Below, in pieces: positions 6,906 to 13,069 of a stretch of 19,095 nucleotides of DNA. The notes below the pieces were generated by a model, which made no database searches, was not told the origin of the DNA, and saw only the letters and a program-made list of their open reading frames with translations. The DNA is from Thermoplasmata archaeon. Lineage in GTDB: Archaea; Thermoplasmatota; Thermoplasmata; Lutacidiplasmatales; UBA184. The stretch is from the NCBI GenBank assembly GCA_021828085.1, contig JAKATE010000019.1, positions 1 to 19,095 on the forward strand. The letters run 5' to 3'. Position numbers and translations under genes: made by a program. Numbering within the stretch: the first letter of the stretch is position 1; every line of letters begins with the position of its first letter.

Positions 6906-7886
6906 GTGATCATCAGCCGGACCCCGCTCAGGGTCTCCTTCGCGGGGGGGGGCACCGACCTCGCCTCCTACTACCGGAGCCACGGCGGCGGGGAGGTGGT
7001 CTCCGCCGCCCTCGACCGGTACGTGTACGTCCTCGTCAACGAGAAGTTCGACCGGGACATCCGGGTGAGCTACTCGAAGACGGCCGAGTACGTCCAGCAC
7101 GTCGACCAGGTCAGCCACCCCATGGTCCGGGAGGCCATGCGCGCCACGGGGGTCACCGAGGCCGTCGAGATCGTCACCGTCTCCGACATCCCCGCGGAGG
7201 GGACCGGCATCGGGTCCTCCAGCTCCTTCGCCGTGGGGATCCTCAACGCCCTCTGGGCCTTCCAGGGGAAGCTCCAGGGACCCCGGGAGCTCGCGGAGGA
7301 GGCCTGCCACATCGAGATCGACCAGCTCCATGAGCCGGCGGGCAAACAGGACCAGTACGCGGCCGCCTACGGCGGGCTGCGCCACTACACCTTCCTCCCC
7401 GACGACCACGTCTCCGTGGAGCCGCTGCCCCTCTCCCGGGCCGAGCTCGAGCGCTTCGAGTCCTACCTCACCCTCTACTACACCGGGACCACCCGGCGGG
7501 CGGGAACGATCCTGGAGGAGCAGAACCGTCGCCACCAGGAGAACGCCCCGGCTCTGGGGGAGCTCCGCCAGCTGGCGACGCGCACACGCGAGGCGATCCT
7601 CCGGGGCGACTACGAGGGGATGGGGCGCCTCCTCCACGAGGGCTGGCAGTTGAAGAAGACCCTCTCCACCGGCATCTCCAACCCGCTCATCGAGGGGATG
7701 TACGAGAAGGCCCGCGCGGCCGGCGCGCTCGGCGGCAAGGTCACGGGGGCGGGCGGAGGGGGGTTCCTCCTCATCGCCGCCCCCCCGGAAAAGAGCCCTC
7801 AAGTAGCCGAGGCCCTCTCCCAGTTCCGTAGGGTTCCCGTGAAGGTCTCCCCCGAAGGCTCGCGCATCGTCTTCGTGGGGCGCTGA
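6906..7886 (+). CDS. hddA: GHMP kinase, D-glycero-D-manno-heptose-7-phosphate kinase type
   Basis: Cytoplasmic sugar kinase (326 aa) of the HddA-like branch of the GHMP family. In that family the enzyme phosphorylates D-glycero-D-manno-heptose 7-phosphate at C1 on the way to GDP-heptose for surface glycans. Motif 1 is RTPLRVSFAGGGTDL at 5-19, the phosphate-binding glycine loop is EGTGIGSSSSFAVG at 98-111, the HddA-typical GKQDQYAAAYGG is at 146-157, and motif 3 is KVTGAGGGGFLLI at 278-290. The start is the GTG placed by the TATA box at 6877. An SIS isomerase gene follows after 15 bases, the partner expected for this pathway. The phosphatase (GmhB) and nucleotidyltransferase (HddC) are not in the window, so the exact heptose substrate is inferred. 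Confidence 0.85.
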   Translation: MIISRTPLRVSFAGGGTDLASYYRSHGGGEVVSAALDRYVYVLVNEKFDRDIRVSYSKTAEYVQHVDQVSHPMVREAMRATGVTEAVEIVTVSDIPAEGTGIGSSSSFAVGILNALWAFQGKLQGPRELAEEACHIEIDQLHEPAGKQDQYAAAYGGLRHYTFLPDDHVSVEPLPLSRAELERFESYLTLYYTGTTRRAGTILEEQNRRHQENAPALGELRQLATRTREAILRGDYEGMGRLLHEGWQLKKTLSTGISNPLIEGMYEKARAAGALGGKVTGAGGGGFLLIAAPPEKSPQVAEALSQFRRVPVKVSPEGSRIVFVGR

Positions 7887-7901
7887 GCGGGAGGAGGACC
7901 G

Positions 7902-8480
7902 ATGGGCAAGAGCGTCGAGGAGTACGTCCGCGGATACGTCCAGCAGACCGTCGCCCATGTGAGCGCGCCCTACTTGGCCGAGGAGCTCTCCCGGATCGTC
8001 GAGGTCTTCGCCCGGGCCCGTGCCGAGGGCCGGACGATCTTCTTCTTCGGCAACGGCGGGAGCGCCTCCACCGGCAGCCACATGGCCAACGACATCGCCA
8101 AGTCCACCATCGTGGGGGAGAACCCCCGCTTCCGCTGCCTGTCGCTCTCCGACCCGGTCCCCACCCTCCTCGCGTGGGCGAACGACCTGAGCTACTCCGA
8201 GGTGTACGCCGAGCAGCTCAAGAACCTCGGCCGCCCCGGCGACGTGGCGGTGGGGATCTCCGGGAGCGGCAACTCCCCGAACATCCTCCGGGGCCTCGAG
8301 GAGGCCCGACGGCTCGGGATGGTCACGGTCGGCCTCATCGGACGCGGCGGGGGCCGCCAGAAGGGGCTCTGCGACGTCTCGCTCATCGTCCCCTCGGACA
8401 ACATGCAGCACATCGAGGACGTCCACCTCGTCGTCTGCCACCTGCTGACCTCCTACTTCCGCGACGAGCGGCCGAAGTAG
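7902..8480 (+). CDS. gmhA: SIS-domain phosphoheptose isomerase-like protein
   Basis: A 192-aa SIS-domain protein of the GmhA/DiaA type. GmhA converts sedoheptulose 7-phosphate to D-glycero-D-manno-heptose 7-phosphate, the substrate of the kinase encoded just upstream. Seen here are FFGNGGSASTGSHMANDIAK at 48-67, ANDLSYSEVYAEQL at 93-106, the phosphate-binding GISGSGNSPNI at 118-128, and the C-terminal histidines in MQHIEDVHLVVCHLL at 168-182. Asp64 occupies the place where I expect the catalytic glutamate of bacterial GmhA (H-x-x-x-E). The ATG is preceded by GGGAGGAGG, a strong ribosome-binding site, and lies 15 bases after the kinase stop. Pairing with the HddA-like kinase favours the isomerase role over a DiaA-like regulatory one. 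Confidence 0.82.
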   Translation: MGKSVEEYVRGYVQQTVAHVSAPYLAEELSRIVEVFARARAEGRTIFFFGNGGSASTGSHMANDIAKSTIVGENPRFRCLSLSDPVPTLLAWANDLSYSEVYAEQLKNLGRPGDVAVGISGSGNSPNILRGLEEARRLGMVTVGLIGRGGGRQKGLCDVSLIVPSDNMQHIEDVHLVVCHLLTSYFRDERPK

Positions 8481-8508
8481 CGCGGAGCGACCCTCCCCGG
8501 GGGACCGA

Positions 8509-9390
8509 GTGGCGGAGAAGGTCGAGGACTACATGGTGCTCCACGTGGAGCACATCACCCAGGAGGCCACCGTCGGGGACGCCATCCGGCAGCTCACCGT
8601 GAGCCGCCACCACGGGCTGCCCGTGGTGGACCCAGAGGGCAAGCTCATCGGCTTCGTCTCCGCCAAGGAGCTCCTCCGCAACGCCGAGCACCGCGAGCGG
8701 CGCATCGCGTCGATCATCCGGCCCGGGACGTACACGGCGACCCCGCAGATGAGCCTCGACGACGCCGCCCGGATGCTCTTCCGCTACGGCCTGAGGGACC
8801 TCCCCGTGGTCGATGCCGAGGGCCGGCTGGTGGGGATCGTGAGCAACCTCGATGTGGTGCGCAGCCATTTCGAACGCGCGAGCCCGGTGAAGGCCGAGAG
8901 CCTCATGCGGCTGCTGAGCGAACGCTACGGGCTCACCTTCACCCTGCGCCGGGCGGTCATCCCCCTGGACCGGATGCACCCCACACAGTGGAAGGTCTAC
9001 CAGGACGAGCTCGAGGGGCGCCGCTACGAGCTCGAGCGGGGCTTCGCGGAGCCCCTCCTGGCCATCCAGAAGGGCTCGGACTACCTGCTCATCGACGGGC
9101 ACCACCGGGCCCTGGCGGCGCGGGAGATGGGGCTCCGCCAGCTCGCCGCCTTCGTCCTCGTCTGCGACCGCCCGGAGGACTTCCAGAGGATCGAGATCGG
9201 ACTGGAGCGGCTCCAGCGCGAGCACCACCTCCTCCACCTGAGCGACATCGAGGTGGACCGCTCGGGCCACCATCCGCTCATCGAGGTGACCACGCAGCTC
9301 ATCCGCCGGTTTGAGGGGGAGGAGGCGCCCCGGGTCCTCCCGCGTCACAACGCCCCCCGCCCGGAAGAGGGGGCCCCGGGGAACGCGTGA
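8509..9390 (+). CDS. CBS-domain pair fused to a ParB/Srx-like domain
   Basis: A 293-aa cytoplasmic fusion. Residues about 4-58 and 68-124 are two CBS repeats (HHGLPVVDPEGKLIGFVS and LRDLPVVDAEGRLVGIVS), which usually bind adenosine nucleotides. Residues about 148-220 have the ParB/sulfiredoxin fold signature, ending in LLIDGHHRALAAREMG (193-208). There is no obvious helix-turn-helix after it, so classical DNA partitioning is doubtful. The archaeal SerK family, free-serine kinases once annotated as ParB-like, shares this fold, so a small-molecule kinase regulated by the CBS pair is a reasonable alternative. The start is GTG 8509, 28 bases after the isomerase stop, so it is probably co-transcribed with the heptose genes. 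Its link to them is unknown. Confidence 0.8.
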   Translation: MAEKVEDYMVLHVEHITQEATVGDAIRQLTVSRHHGLPVVDPEGKLIGFVSAKELLRNAEHRERRIASIIRPGTYTATPQMSLDDAARMLFRYGLRDLPVVDAEGRLVGIVSNLDVVRSHFERASPVKAESLMRLLSERYGLTFTLRRAVIPLDRMHPTQWKVYQDELEGRRYELERGFAEPLLAIQKGSDYLLIDGHHRALAAREMGLRQLAAFVLVCDRPEDFQRIEIGLERLQREHHLLHLSDIEVDRSGHHPLIEVTTQLIRRFEGEEAPRVLPRHNAPRPEEGAPGNA

Positions 9391-9398
9391 GCGCCCCG

Positions 9399-9406
9399 GT
9401 TCGTAC
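9399..9406. promoter_or_regulatory. GTTCGTAC motif, copy 1 (upstream of cupredoxin 1)
   Basis: Copy 1 of an 8-base motif found six times on either strand of the window, always between genes. It lies 9 bases after the CBS-ParB stop and 6 bases upstream of a TATA-like GATATGTA (9413-9420). This position just upstream of the promoter core fits an activator or an operator site. Confidence 0.55.
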
Positions 9407-9412
9407 CGCAGG

Positions 9413-9420
9413 GATATGTA
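9413..9420 (+). promoter_or_regulatory. TATA-like box of cupredoxin 1
   Basis: GATATGTA is centred 26.5 bases before ATG 9443, the same spacing as the heptose operon promoter. It overlaps the alternative ATG at 9416, which argues that translation starts at 9443 on a leaderless mRNA. Confidence 0.42.
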
Positions 9421-9442
9421 CCGCTCTCCCGTGGGCCGCTCG

Positions 9443-10546
9443 ATGAGACGAGAGAGGGGACCTCCCCGGACGCGCCGCCCCCACCGCGGGAGCGCCTCGC
9501 TGGTCGTGCTCGCCTCGCTGGTCCTCTCCCTCTTCGCCGTCCCCTTCCTCGTCCACGTCAGCGATGTCACCACCGCCGACTCCGTCGGCTACGCCCACCT
9601 GGTCCCGGGCACCCCGGGCCCCTCGGTGCAGAACTTCACCGTCAACGTGACGGACAACGGTTACCAGCCCTCCGTCCTCAACGCCTCGCTGAACGCGAGC
9701 CTGCACATCCACGTCGTCAACGTCGGGACGGTCGAGCACACCTTCACCGTCGACGCCCAGCCCAACGTCCCCATCCCGCAGAACATCACCCCCGCCGAGC
9801 TCCTCGCCAAGTTCGCCCCCTCGAACGCCTCCCTGGTGAACCTGTCCCTCGCCCCTGGGGCGGGGGGATGGTTCAACCACACTTTCACCGCCCTCTCCGA
9901 CCCCTCCGGCGACAGCTACGAGTACCTCTCCCTGGCCTCGGGGGGCTATCAGTTCAAGGCGGGCCTGTACGGCTTCCTCAACGTGGCCTCGGCGGCGGGC
10001 GGCCCGCACCAGGTGGTCTTCCTGAACGCCACGGGATCGATCTCCTTCGTCCCCTCGGTCATCGTGGCGCCCACCGTCGGGCTCCCCATCGTCTTCGAGG
10101 TGGGGATCCAGGGATCCCTCTCGCACACCTTCACGCTGGACTCCATCCCGAACGACACGGGCCTGTCCAACTCGTTCAGCAACAGCCAGCTCCTGGCCTA
10201 CTTCGTCTCGCACCCACCCCTGGTGAACGACCCCCTCTCCCCCAACACGGCGGGGGTCGTCACGCCCCCGATCACCATGCCGGCGGCCCATGGGATCTAC
10301 GAGTACGTCTGCACCGTCCCGGGTCACTTCCCGCAGATGCAGGGTCACGTCTACGTCGGGGTGACCCCGCAGCCCCCCAACAACGTGCCGGTCATCAGCC
10401 AGACCGTGCAAGTGGGACTCTTCGCGGTCGCGGGCGTCGTCCTGGGAGGGGCCGGGATCTTCGTCTGGGTGGGCATGAGCGAGAAGAACTCCACCCGGGG
10501 CCGCCGGGAGGAGCAGCCCCCGGCTCCCCCCCGGCGAGAGGGCTGA
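9443..10546 (+). CDS. Membrane-anchored two-domain cupredoxin
   Basis: Extracytoplasmic copper protein, a likely electron carrier (367 aa). It has a basic N-terminus and signal or anchor helix at about 17-38, two cupredoxin-like domains (about 60-182 and 188-307), a C-terminal membrane helix at about 321-345, and a charged tail. Domain 2 has a full type 1 copper set: His228 (SLSHTFTLD), then Cys290, His295 and Met299 in YVCTVPGHFPQM. Domain 1 keeps His99 (VEHTFTVDA), but the matching segment YEYLSLASGGYQF lacks the Cys, His and Met, so it probably binds no type 1 copper. Many sequons (for example NVT, NAS, NHT) fit surface exposure. The start was chosen from the TATA box at 9413; ATG 9416 would add nine residues. 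It may serve in place of cytochrome c between the Rieske/cytochrome b complex and the oxidase. Confidence 0.87.
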   Translation: MRRERGPPRTRRPHRGSASLVVLASLVLSLFAVPFLVHVSDVTTADSVGYAHLVPGTPGPSVQNFTVNVTDNGYQPSVLNASLNASLHIHVVNVGTVEHTFTVDAQPNVPIPQNITPAELLAKFAPSNASLVNLSLAPGAGGWFNHTFTALSDPSGDSYEYLSLASGGYQFKAGLYGFLNVASAAGGPHQVVFLNATGSISFVPSVIVAPTVGLPIVFEVGIQGSLSHTFTLDSIPNDTGLSNSFSNSQLLAYFVSHPPLVNDPLSPNTAGVVTPPITMPAAHGIYEYVCTVPGHFPQMQGHVYVGVTPQPPNNVPVISQTVQVGLFAVAGVVLGGAGIFVWVGMSEKNSTRGRREEQPPAPPRREG

Positions 10547-10695
10547 GCGGTCCCCCCGGGGCTCGCCGGGGCCCTTTCCCACCCTCCCCACCCCCCACGG
10601 TCGTAGTCCCCCGATGCCGGCTCTAGCTGCGGGCCTCGCGACGGAGCGGAGCCTCGCCCAGAACCTCCGAGGGGGTGCTGGCCAAGCAGGCCAAC

Positions 10696-11235
10696 TTAGT
10701 CGAGGTCCGGCCGGAAGGCTTGTCGCGCTTCCTCGGCCAGGGTCCTCAACCAGGGCTCTCCGGGCGGGTCGCGAGGGTGGGAGAGGAGGAGAAGGTGGCC
10801 GAACCCGCTGGGGACCCGGAGGGCGTGGACGTCCCCCCAGCGCAGGTCCCGGAGAGGGGTGGGCTCCGGATCCTTCCCGATGCGGTCGCTCCCTTCCGGT
10901 ACGGCGAGCAGATAGAGCGTCCCCCGCCGTGGCCCCCCCGTACCGGTGTCGTCCGTGGCCAGCTCGACCTTCCACCCGACAACCCCTGCCGCCAGATCGA
11001 GCATCGGCACGGGCACGACCGGTCCCAGGGAGAGGTCCGTCGCGCCTTCGGTCTTGAGGTGCTGAAGCGCCTCCTCGAAGGCCTCGGCAACGTGCTCGAG
11101 CCCGGAGCTTTCTGCCCGGGGAGAGGGACGGAGGGACGCCGCGCGTTGGGCGGGAGCGCGGCGTCGGGGAGAGGCACCCCCGGAGGAGCGTCGCCGCTTC
11201 GCCGGGGCTTTCCGGGGGGTTCCCCGACGCGCCAT
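10696..11235 (-). CDS. Hypothetical protein with basic N-terminal tail
   Basis: I do not recognise a family. The 179-aa product begins with about 45 residues very rich in Arg, Lys, Ser and Pro. A compact-looking domain follows (LEHVAEAFEEALQHL to the end), with alternating hydrophobic stretches such as GTLYLLAVPEG and FGHLLLLSHP. There is no signal peptide, membrane helix or cysteine pattern. The ATG at 11235 has GGAGG about 12 bases upstream and lies 23 bases after the coxB CuA-gene stop on the same strand, so it is probably the last gene of that transcript. It may be an accessory factor of the oxidase, but nothing in the sequence shows this. The convergent gap 10547-10695 to cupredoxin 1 holds C-rich and short T-containing sequence and no gene that I can support. 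Confidence 0.55.
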   Translation of the reverse strand: MARRGTPRKAPAKRRRSSGGASPRRRAPAQRAASLRPSPRAESSGLEHVAEAFEEALQHLKTEGATDLSLGPVVPVPMLDLAAGVVGWKVELATDDTGTGGPRRGTLYLLAVPEGSDRIGKDPEPTPLRDLRWGDVHALRVPSGFGHLLLLSHPRDPPGEPWLRTLAEEARQAFRPDLD

Positions 11236-11258
11236 CCCGGATCCCGTCCTCCGGAGTC

Positions 11259-11810
11259 TCACACCGACATGGGGCGGAGGAGCGAGGAGGCGGGGGTGAC
11301 GATGATCCAGGCGCGCATGTCGTAGTGGCCCGCCCCGCAGAACTCCGTGCATTGGGCGAGGAAGCGCGTGCCGACCGCCGTGCCGCTGGGGATGGTGAAC
11401 CAGTAGTGGTTGATCCGGCCCGGGATGGCGTCGATGCGGACGCCGAGCTGGGGGATGTTAAAGGAATGGACCACGTCGGCCGAGGAGACATTGATCCAGA
11501 CGATGGCGTTCTGCGGCACCCAGAGGGTCCCGTTCGAGAAGTCCTGGCCCGTGCCGTTCGACAACTGGCTGCCGTACGGGTCGGTGTACTGGAACTCCCA
11601 GTACCACTGGTGCCCGGTCACATCGACGTTGAGGTTGGGGTCCGCCCCGAAGGCCGTGGGGCCGGTGTCGAGGTTGAAGAGCAGGGTCGTGGACAACCCG
11701 GCGACGATCATCACGAGGATGATGGGGATGATCGTCCAGGTCCACTCGATCCGCCTCCAGTGCCTCGCCTCCTCGACGCGGCTCCGGCGTGGGGGGGGCT
11801 CGGTGCTCAC
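11259..11810 (-). CDS. coxB: Cytochrome oxidase subunit II, second helix plus CuA domain (split CoxB, part b)
   Basis: A 183-aa protein with the second membrane helix and soluble CuA domain of haem-copper oxidase subunit II, facing outside the membrane. It begins with IEWTWTIIPIIL at 21-32, the usual entry to helix 2, and continues through about 46. The aromatic electron-entry segment is GHQWYWEFQY at 66-75. CuA ligands are complete: His115 (VVHSF), then Cys154, Glu156, Cys158, His162 and Met165 in CTEFCGAGHYDM. The GTG start at 11810 overlaps the stop of the upstream small gene by four bases (GTGA). Helix 1, normally in the same chain, is encoded by that upstream gene in another frame. No subunit I is in the window. 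The N-terminal frame is open further upstream, but the overlap and the helix 2 position favour GTG 11810. Confidence 0.92.
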   Translation of the reverse strand: MSTEPPPRRSRVEEARHWRRIEWTWTIIPIILVMIVAGLSTTLLFNLDTGPTAFGADPNLNVDVTGHQWYWEFQYTDPYGSQLSNGTGQDFSNGTLWVPQNAIVWINVSSADVVHSFNIPQLGVRIDAIPGRINHYWFTIPSGTAVGTRFLAQCTEFCGAGHYDMRAWIIVTPASSLLRPMSV

Positions 11811-12052
11811 GGCATCTCCGGAGGGGCGCGCGGCCGGTTCGAAGGTCTTGCGACGTTCTTGAGGTGGGCGGGGACCTCCCGAACGTGGAAACGGGCGAGG
11901 CCGTAGACGAGCAGGCCGACGTAGATGAGGCCCACGGCGAGCGCCAGGAGGAAGAGCGTGATGAGCAGCCAGTAGGTGAGCTGCCACGGGGTCGCGAGCG
12001 CGCTGAGGGCGCTCGGGAGACCCGAGAGCGTCACGGCCGAGCCCAAGCTCAT
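11807..12052 (-). CDS. Small membrane protein matching helix 1 of oxidase subunit II (split CoxB, part a)
   Basis: An 81-aa protein with one membrane helix at about 26-51 (WQLTYWLLITLFLLALAVGL and onwards), followed by GLARFHVREVP. That order of helix, short basic FxxR-type segment and Pro-rich linker is what precedes helix 2 in ordinary CoxB. The next gene starts exactly where helix 2 should follow. I therefore read it as the detached N-terminal part of subunit II rather than an unrelated small subunit, although a small accessory oxidase subunit is possible. ATG 12052 lies about 30 bases after a minus-strand TATA-like GTTAAG (12079-12084), giving a leaderless or nearly leaderless start. Its stop overlaps the GTG of part b. 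Confidence 0.72.
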   Translation of the reverse strand: MSLGSAVTLSGLPSALSALATPWQLTYWLLITLFLLALAVGLIYVGLLVYGLARFHVREVPAHLKNVARPSNRPRAPPEMP

Positions 12053-12078
12053 CGGAAGCCCGACACCGGGTCGGGGTT

Positions 12079-12084
12079 CTTAAC
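12079..12084 (-). promoter_or_regulatory. TATA-like box of the split coxB genes
   Basis: The minus strand reads GTTAAG, centred about 30 bases before ATG 12052. A GTTCGTAC motif (12091-12098) lies 6 bases further upstream. Together with the plus-strand promoter at 12141 it forms a divergent pair. Confidence 0.45.
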
Positions 12085-12090
12085 CCCAAC

Positions 12091-12098
12091 GTTCGTAC
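12091..12098. promoter_or_regulatory. GTTCGTAC motif, copy 2 (coxB side)
   Basis: This copy lies immediately upstream of the minus-strand TATA-like box at 12079-12084, in a 137-base divergent intergenic region that holds two copies, one beside each promoter. Confidence 0.55.
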
Positions 12099-12124
12099 GC
12101 GCCCGGAGCCCCTCGCCCCTTCCA

Positions 12125-12132
12125 GTTCGTAC
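12125..12132. promoter_or_regulatory. GTTCGTAC motif, copy 3 (cupredoxin 2 side)
   Basis: This copy lies 8 bases upstream of the plus-strand TATA-like CTTATG at 12141-12146. It shares an extended GTTCGTACGC with copy 2; the two starts are 34 bases apart. Confidence 0.55.
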
Positions 12133-12140
12133 GCAACTCC

Positions 12141-12146
12141 CTTATG
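12141..12146 (+). promoter_or_regulatory. TATA-like box of cupredoxin 2
   Basis: CTTATG is centred about 46 bases before ATG 12190, giving a leader of about 20 bases that contains TAAGGA directly before the start. Confidence 0.38.
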
Positions 12147-12189
12147 CGCGAGGACGTAGCCGGTCCCGCGAGCCGGGGAGCGGGTAAGG

Positions 12190-12918
12190 ATGGGAAATCT
12201 TCGCGTGGCGGCGATCCTCTTCAGCGTAGCCGTGGTCTTCTCCGCCTTCGGGGCAGCGGCCCAGATGGGCCCGACCGGGCCCAACGGCGCGCTCGTCCAC
12301 CCGGCGGTGCACGACGGGGTGAGCTACGTCAACATCACCACCACCAACTCGTTCACCTTCGTTCCCAACACCATCGAGGTGAACAGCCGGACCGTGGACT
12401 TCATCATCTCCAACCCGGGCGGCGATGTGGGCCACACCTTCACCCTCTCGAGCCTCGTGAACCAGACCGCCCCGCCGCCGTCGGACACGAACTGGCCGAG
12501 CTACTTCGTCTGGCCGAACCTGTACGCCGACCGGACGGTCAACGAGAGCGCGGTGGTCTACGTCAACGTGACCTTCAGCGCCGTGGGCGCCTACCAGTTC
12601 ATCTGCCGACCGCACTATCCGCTGGGGATGCAGGGGGAGATCTACGTCGATGAGTCGATCGCCCCCTCCGCCCAGGCGCCACTCTTCAGCCCCTTCTGGT
12701 ACGTCGTCATCGCCGTGGTCGTCCTCGCCTTCCTGGCCACCGTGCTCGGGGTCGTCTATGGCAAGAAGGGCTCGGGCGGGAACGAGCCTCACACCTCCGA
12801 GCACGTCCCGATCACGAGCCGGGTCGAGTACTACAACGACTCCCGTCCCGAGGACCTCAACGTGTCGCAGCGGCCCGAAGAGCCCCCCGAGGACGATGAG
12901 GGGCCGGACCCGGAGTAG
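12190..12918 (+). CDS. Membrane-anchored single-domain cupredoxin
   Basis: Extracytoplasmic type 1 copper protein (242 aa), a probable electron carrier. It has a signal peptide at 1-24 (hydrophobic core 6-20, ending GAAAQ), a cupredoxin domain at about 45-154, a C-terminal membrane helix at 168-190 (FSPFWYVVIAVVVLAFLATV), and an acidic cytoplasmic tail rich in Glu, Asp and Pro. Copper ligands are His82 (VGHTFTLSS), Cys139, His142 and Met147 in FICRPHYPLGM. The Cys-x2-His-x4-Met spacing differs from the Cys-x4-His-x3-Met of cupredoxin 1, so the two are not recent duplicates. It has several sequons. It is divergent from the split coxB genes across a promoter region with two GTTCGTAC motifs, which suggests joint control and electron delivery to the CuA site. 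Confidence 0.9.
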   Translation: MGNLRVAAILFSVAVVFSAFGAAAQMGPTGPNGALVHPAVHDGVSYVNITTTNSFTFVPNTIEVNSRTVDFIISNPGGDVGHTFTLSSLVNQTAPPPSDTNWPSYFVWPNLYADRTVNESAVVYVNVTFSAVGAYQFICRPHYPLGMQGEIYVDESIAPSAQAPLFSPFWYVVIAVVVLAFLATVLGVVYGKKGSGGNEPHTSEHVPITSRVEYYNDSRPEDLNVSQRPEEPPEDDEGPDPE

Positions 12919-12945
12919 ACGTTCCGGGCCCGGGCGCATCGGCTA

Positions 12946-12963
12946 GTTCGTACCTGTTCGTAC
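12946..12963. promoter_or_regulatory. Tandem GTTCGTAC motifs, copies 4 and 5
   Basis: Two copies in the same orientation start at 12946 and 12956, exactly 10 bases apart, or about one helical turn. They lie 28 bases after the cupredoxin 2 stop and about 100 bases upstream of the TATA box at 13062. Unlike the other copies they have no adjacent TATA. They could be a distal site for the AbrB-PhoU gene. Confidence 0.5.
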
Positions 12964-12980
12964 GCCGGAACGCTCCGGCG
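12963..12980 (+). terminator. Perfect 7-bp GC hairpin after cupredoxin 2
   Basis: CGCCGGA pairs with TCCGGCG around an ACGC loop, about 45 bases after the cupredoxin 2 stop. No T-tract follows, so it may be a transcript-end stabiliser or a DNA palindrome rather than a true terminator. The rest of 12919-13104 is C-rich sequence plus the promoter below. Confidence 0.3.
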
Positions 12981-13061
12981 CAGGCCCCAGCGCCCCCTCC
13001 ATCCCCCACCCCCTCGAGAGGGGAACGAGCGAGAAGCCCGGGAGGCCGGTGCCCGGGGGCT

Positions 13062-13069
13062 TTTATAAG
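13062..13069 (+). promoter_or_regulatory. TATA box of the AbrB-PhoU gene
   Basis: TTTATAAG is the clearest TATA box in the window, set in GC-rich sequence. Its centre is about 40 bases before ATG 13105 but only about 12 before the in-frame GTG 13078, which would lie upstream of the predicted transcription start. This decides the start in favour of 13105. Confidence 0.6.

Noticed and set aside
6825..8441. Long minus-strand reading frame opposite the kinase and isomerase (538 codons)
   Set aside because: It is an Asp/Glu/Gly/Val-rich shadow of two recognised genes.
9311..9442. Longer N-terminus for cupredoxin 1, from 9311
   Set aside because: It would overlap the CBS-ParB gene by 80 bases and place an Arg-rich stretch before the signal helix. 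The TATA-like box at 9413 supports ATG 9443.
10675..11325. Plus-strand reading frame of 216 codons opposite the hypothetical gene
   Set aside because: It overlaps the 3' end of coxB, is Gly/Arg/Pro-rich without hydrophobic periodicity, and has no promoter or ribosome-binding site. The minus-strand frame has a start, a ribosome-binding site and operon spacing.
9299..11491. Long minus-strand reading frame (730 codons) across cupredoxin 1 and coxB part b
   Set aside because: It crosses several real genes on both strands and has low-complexity composition without domains.
12963..12980. Hairpin as part of a tRNA, riboswitch or CRISPR repeat
   Set aside because: There is a single hairpin with no cloverleaf partner arms, no repeats at regular spacing and no conserved riboswitch core.
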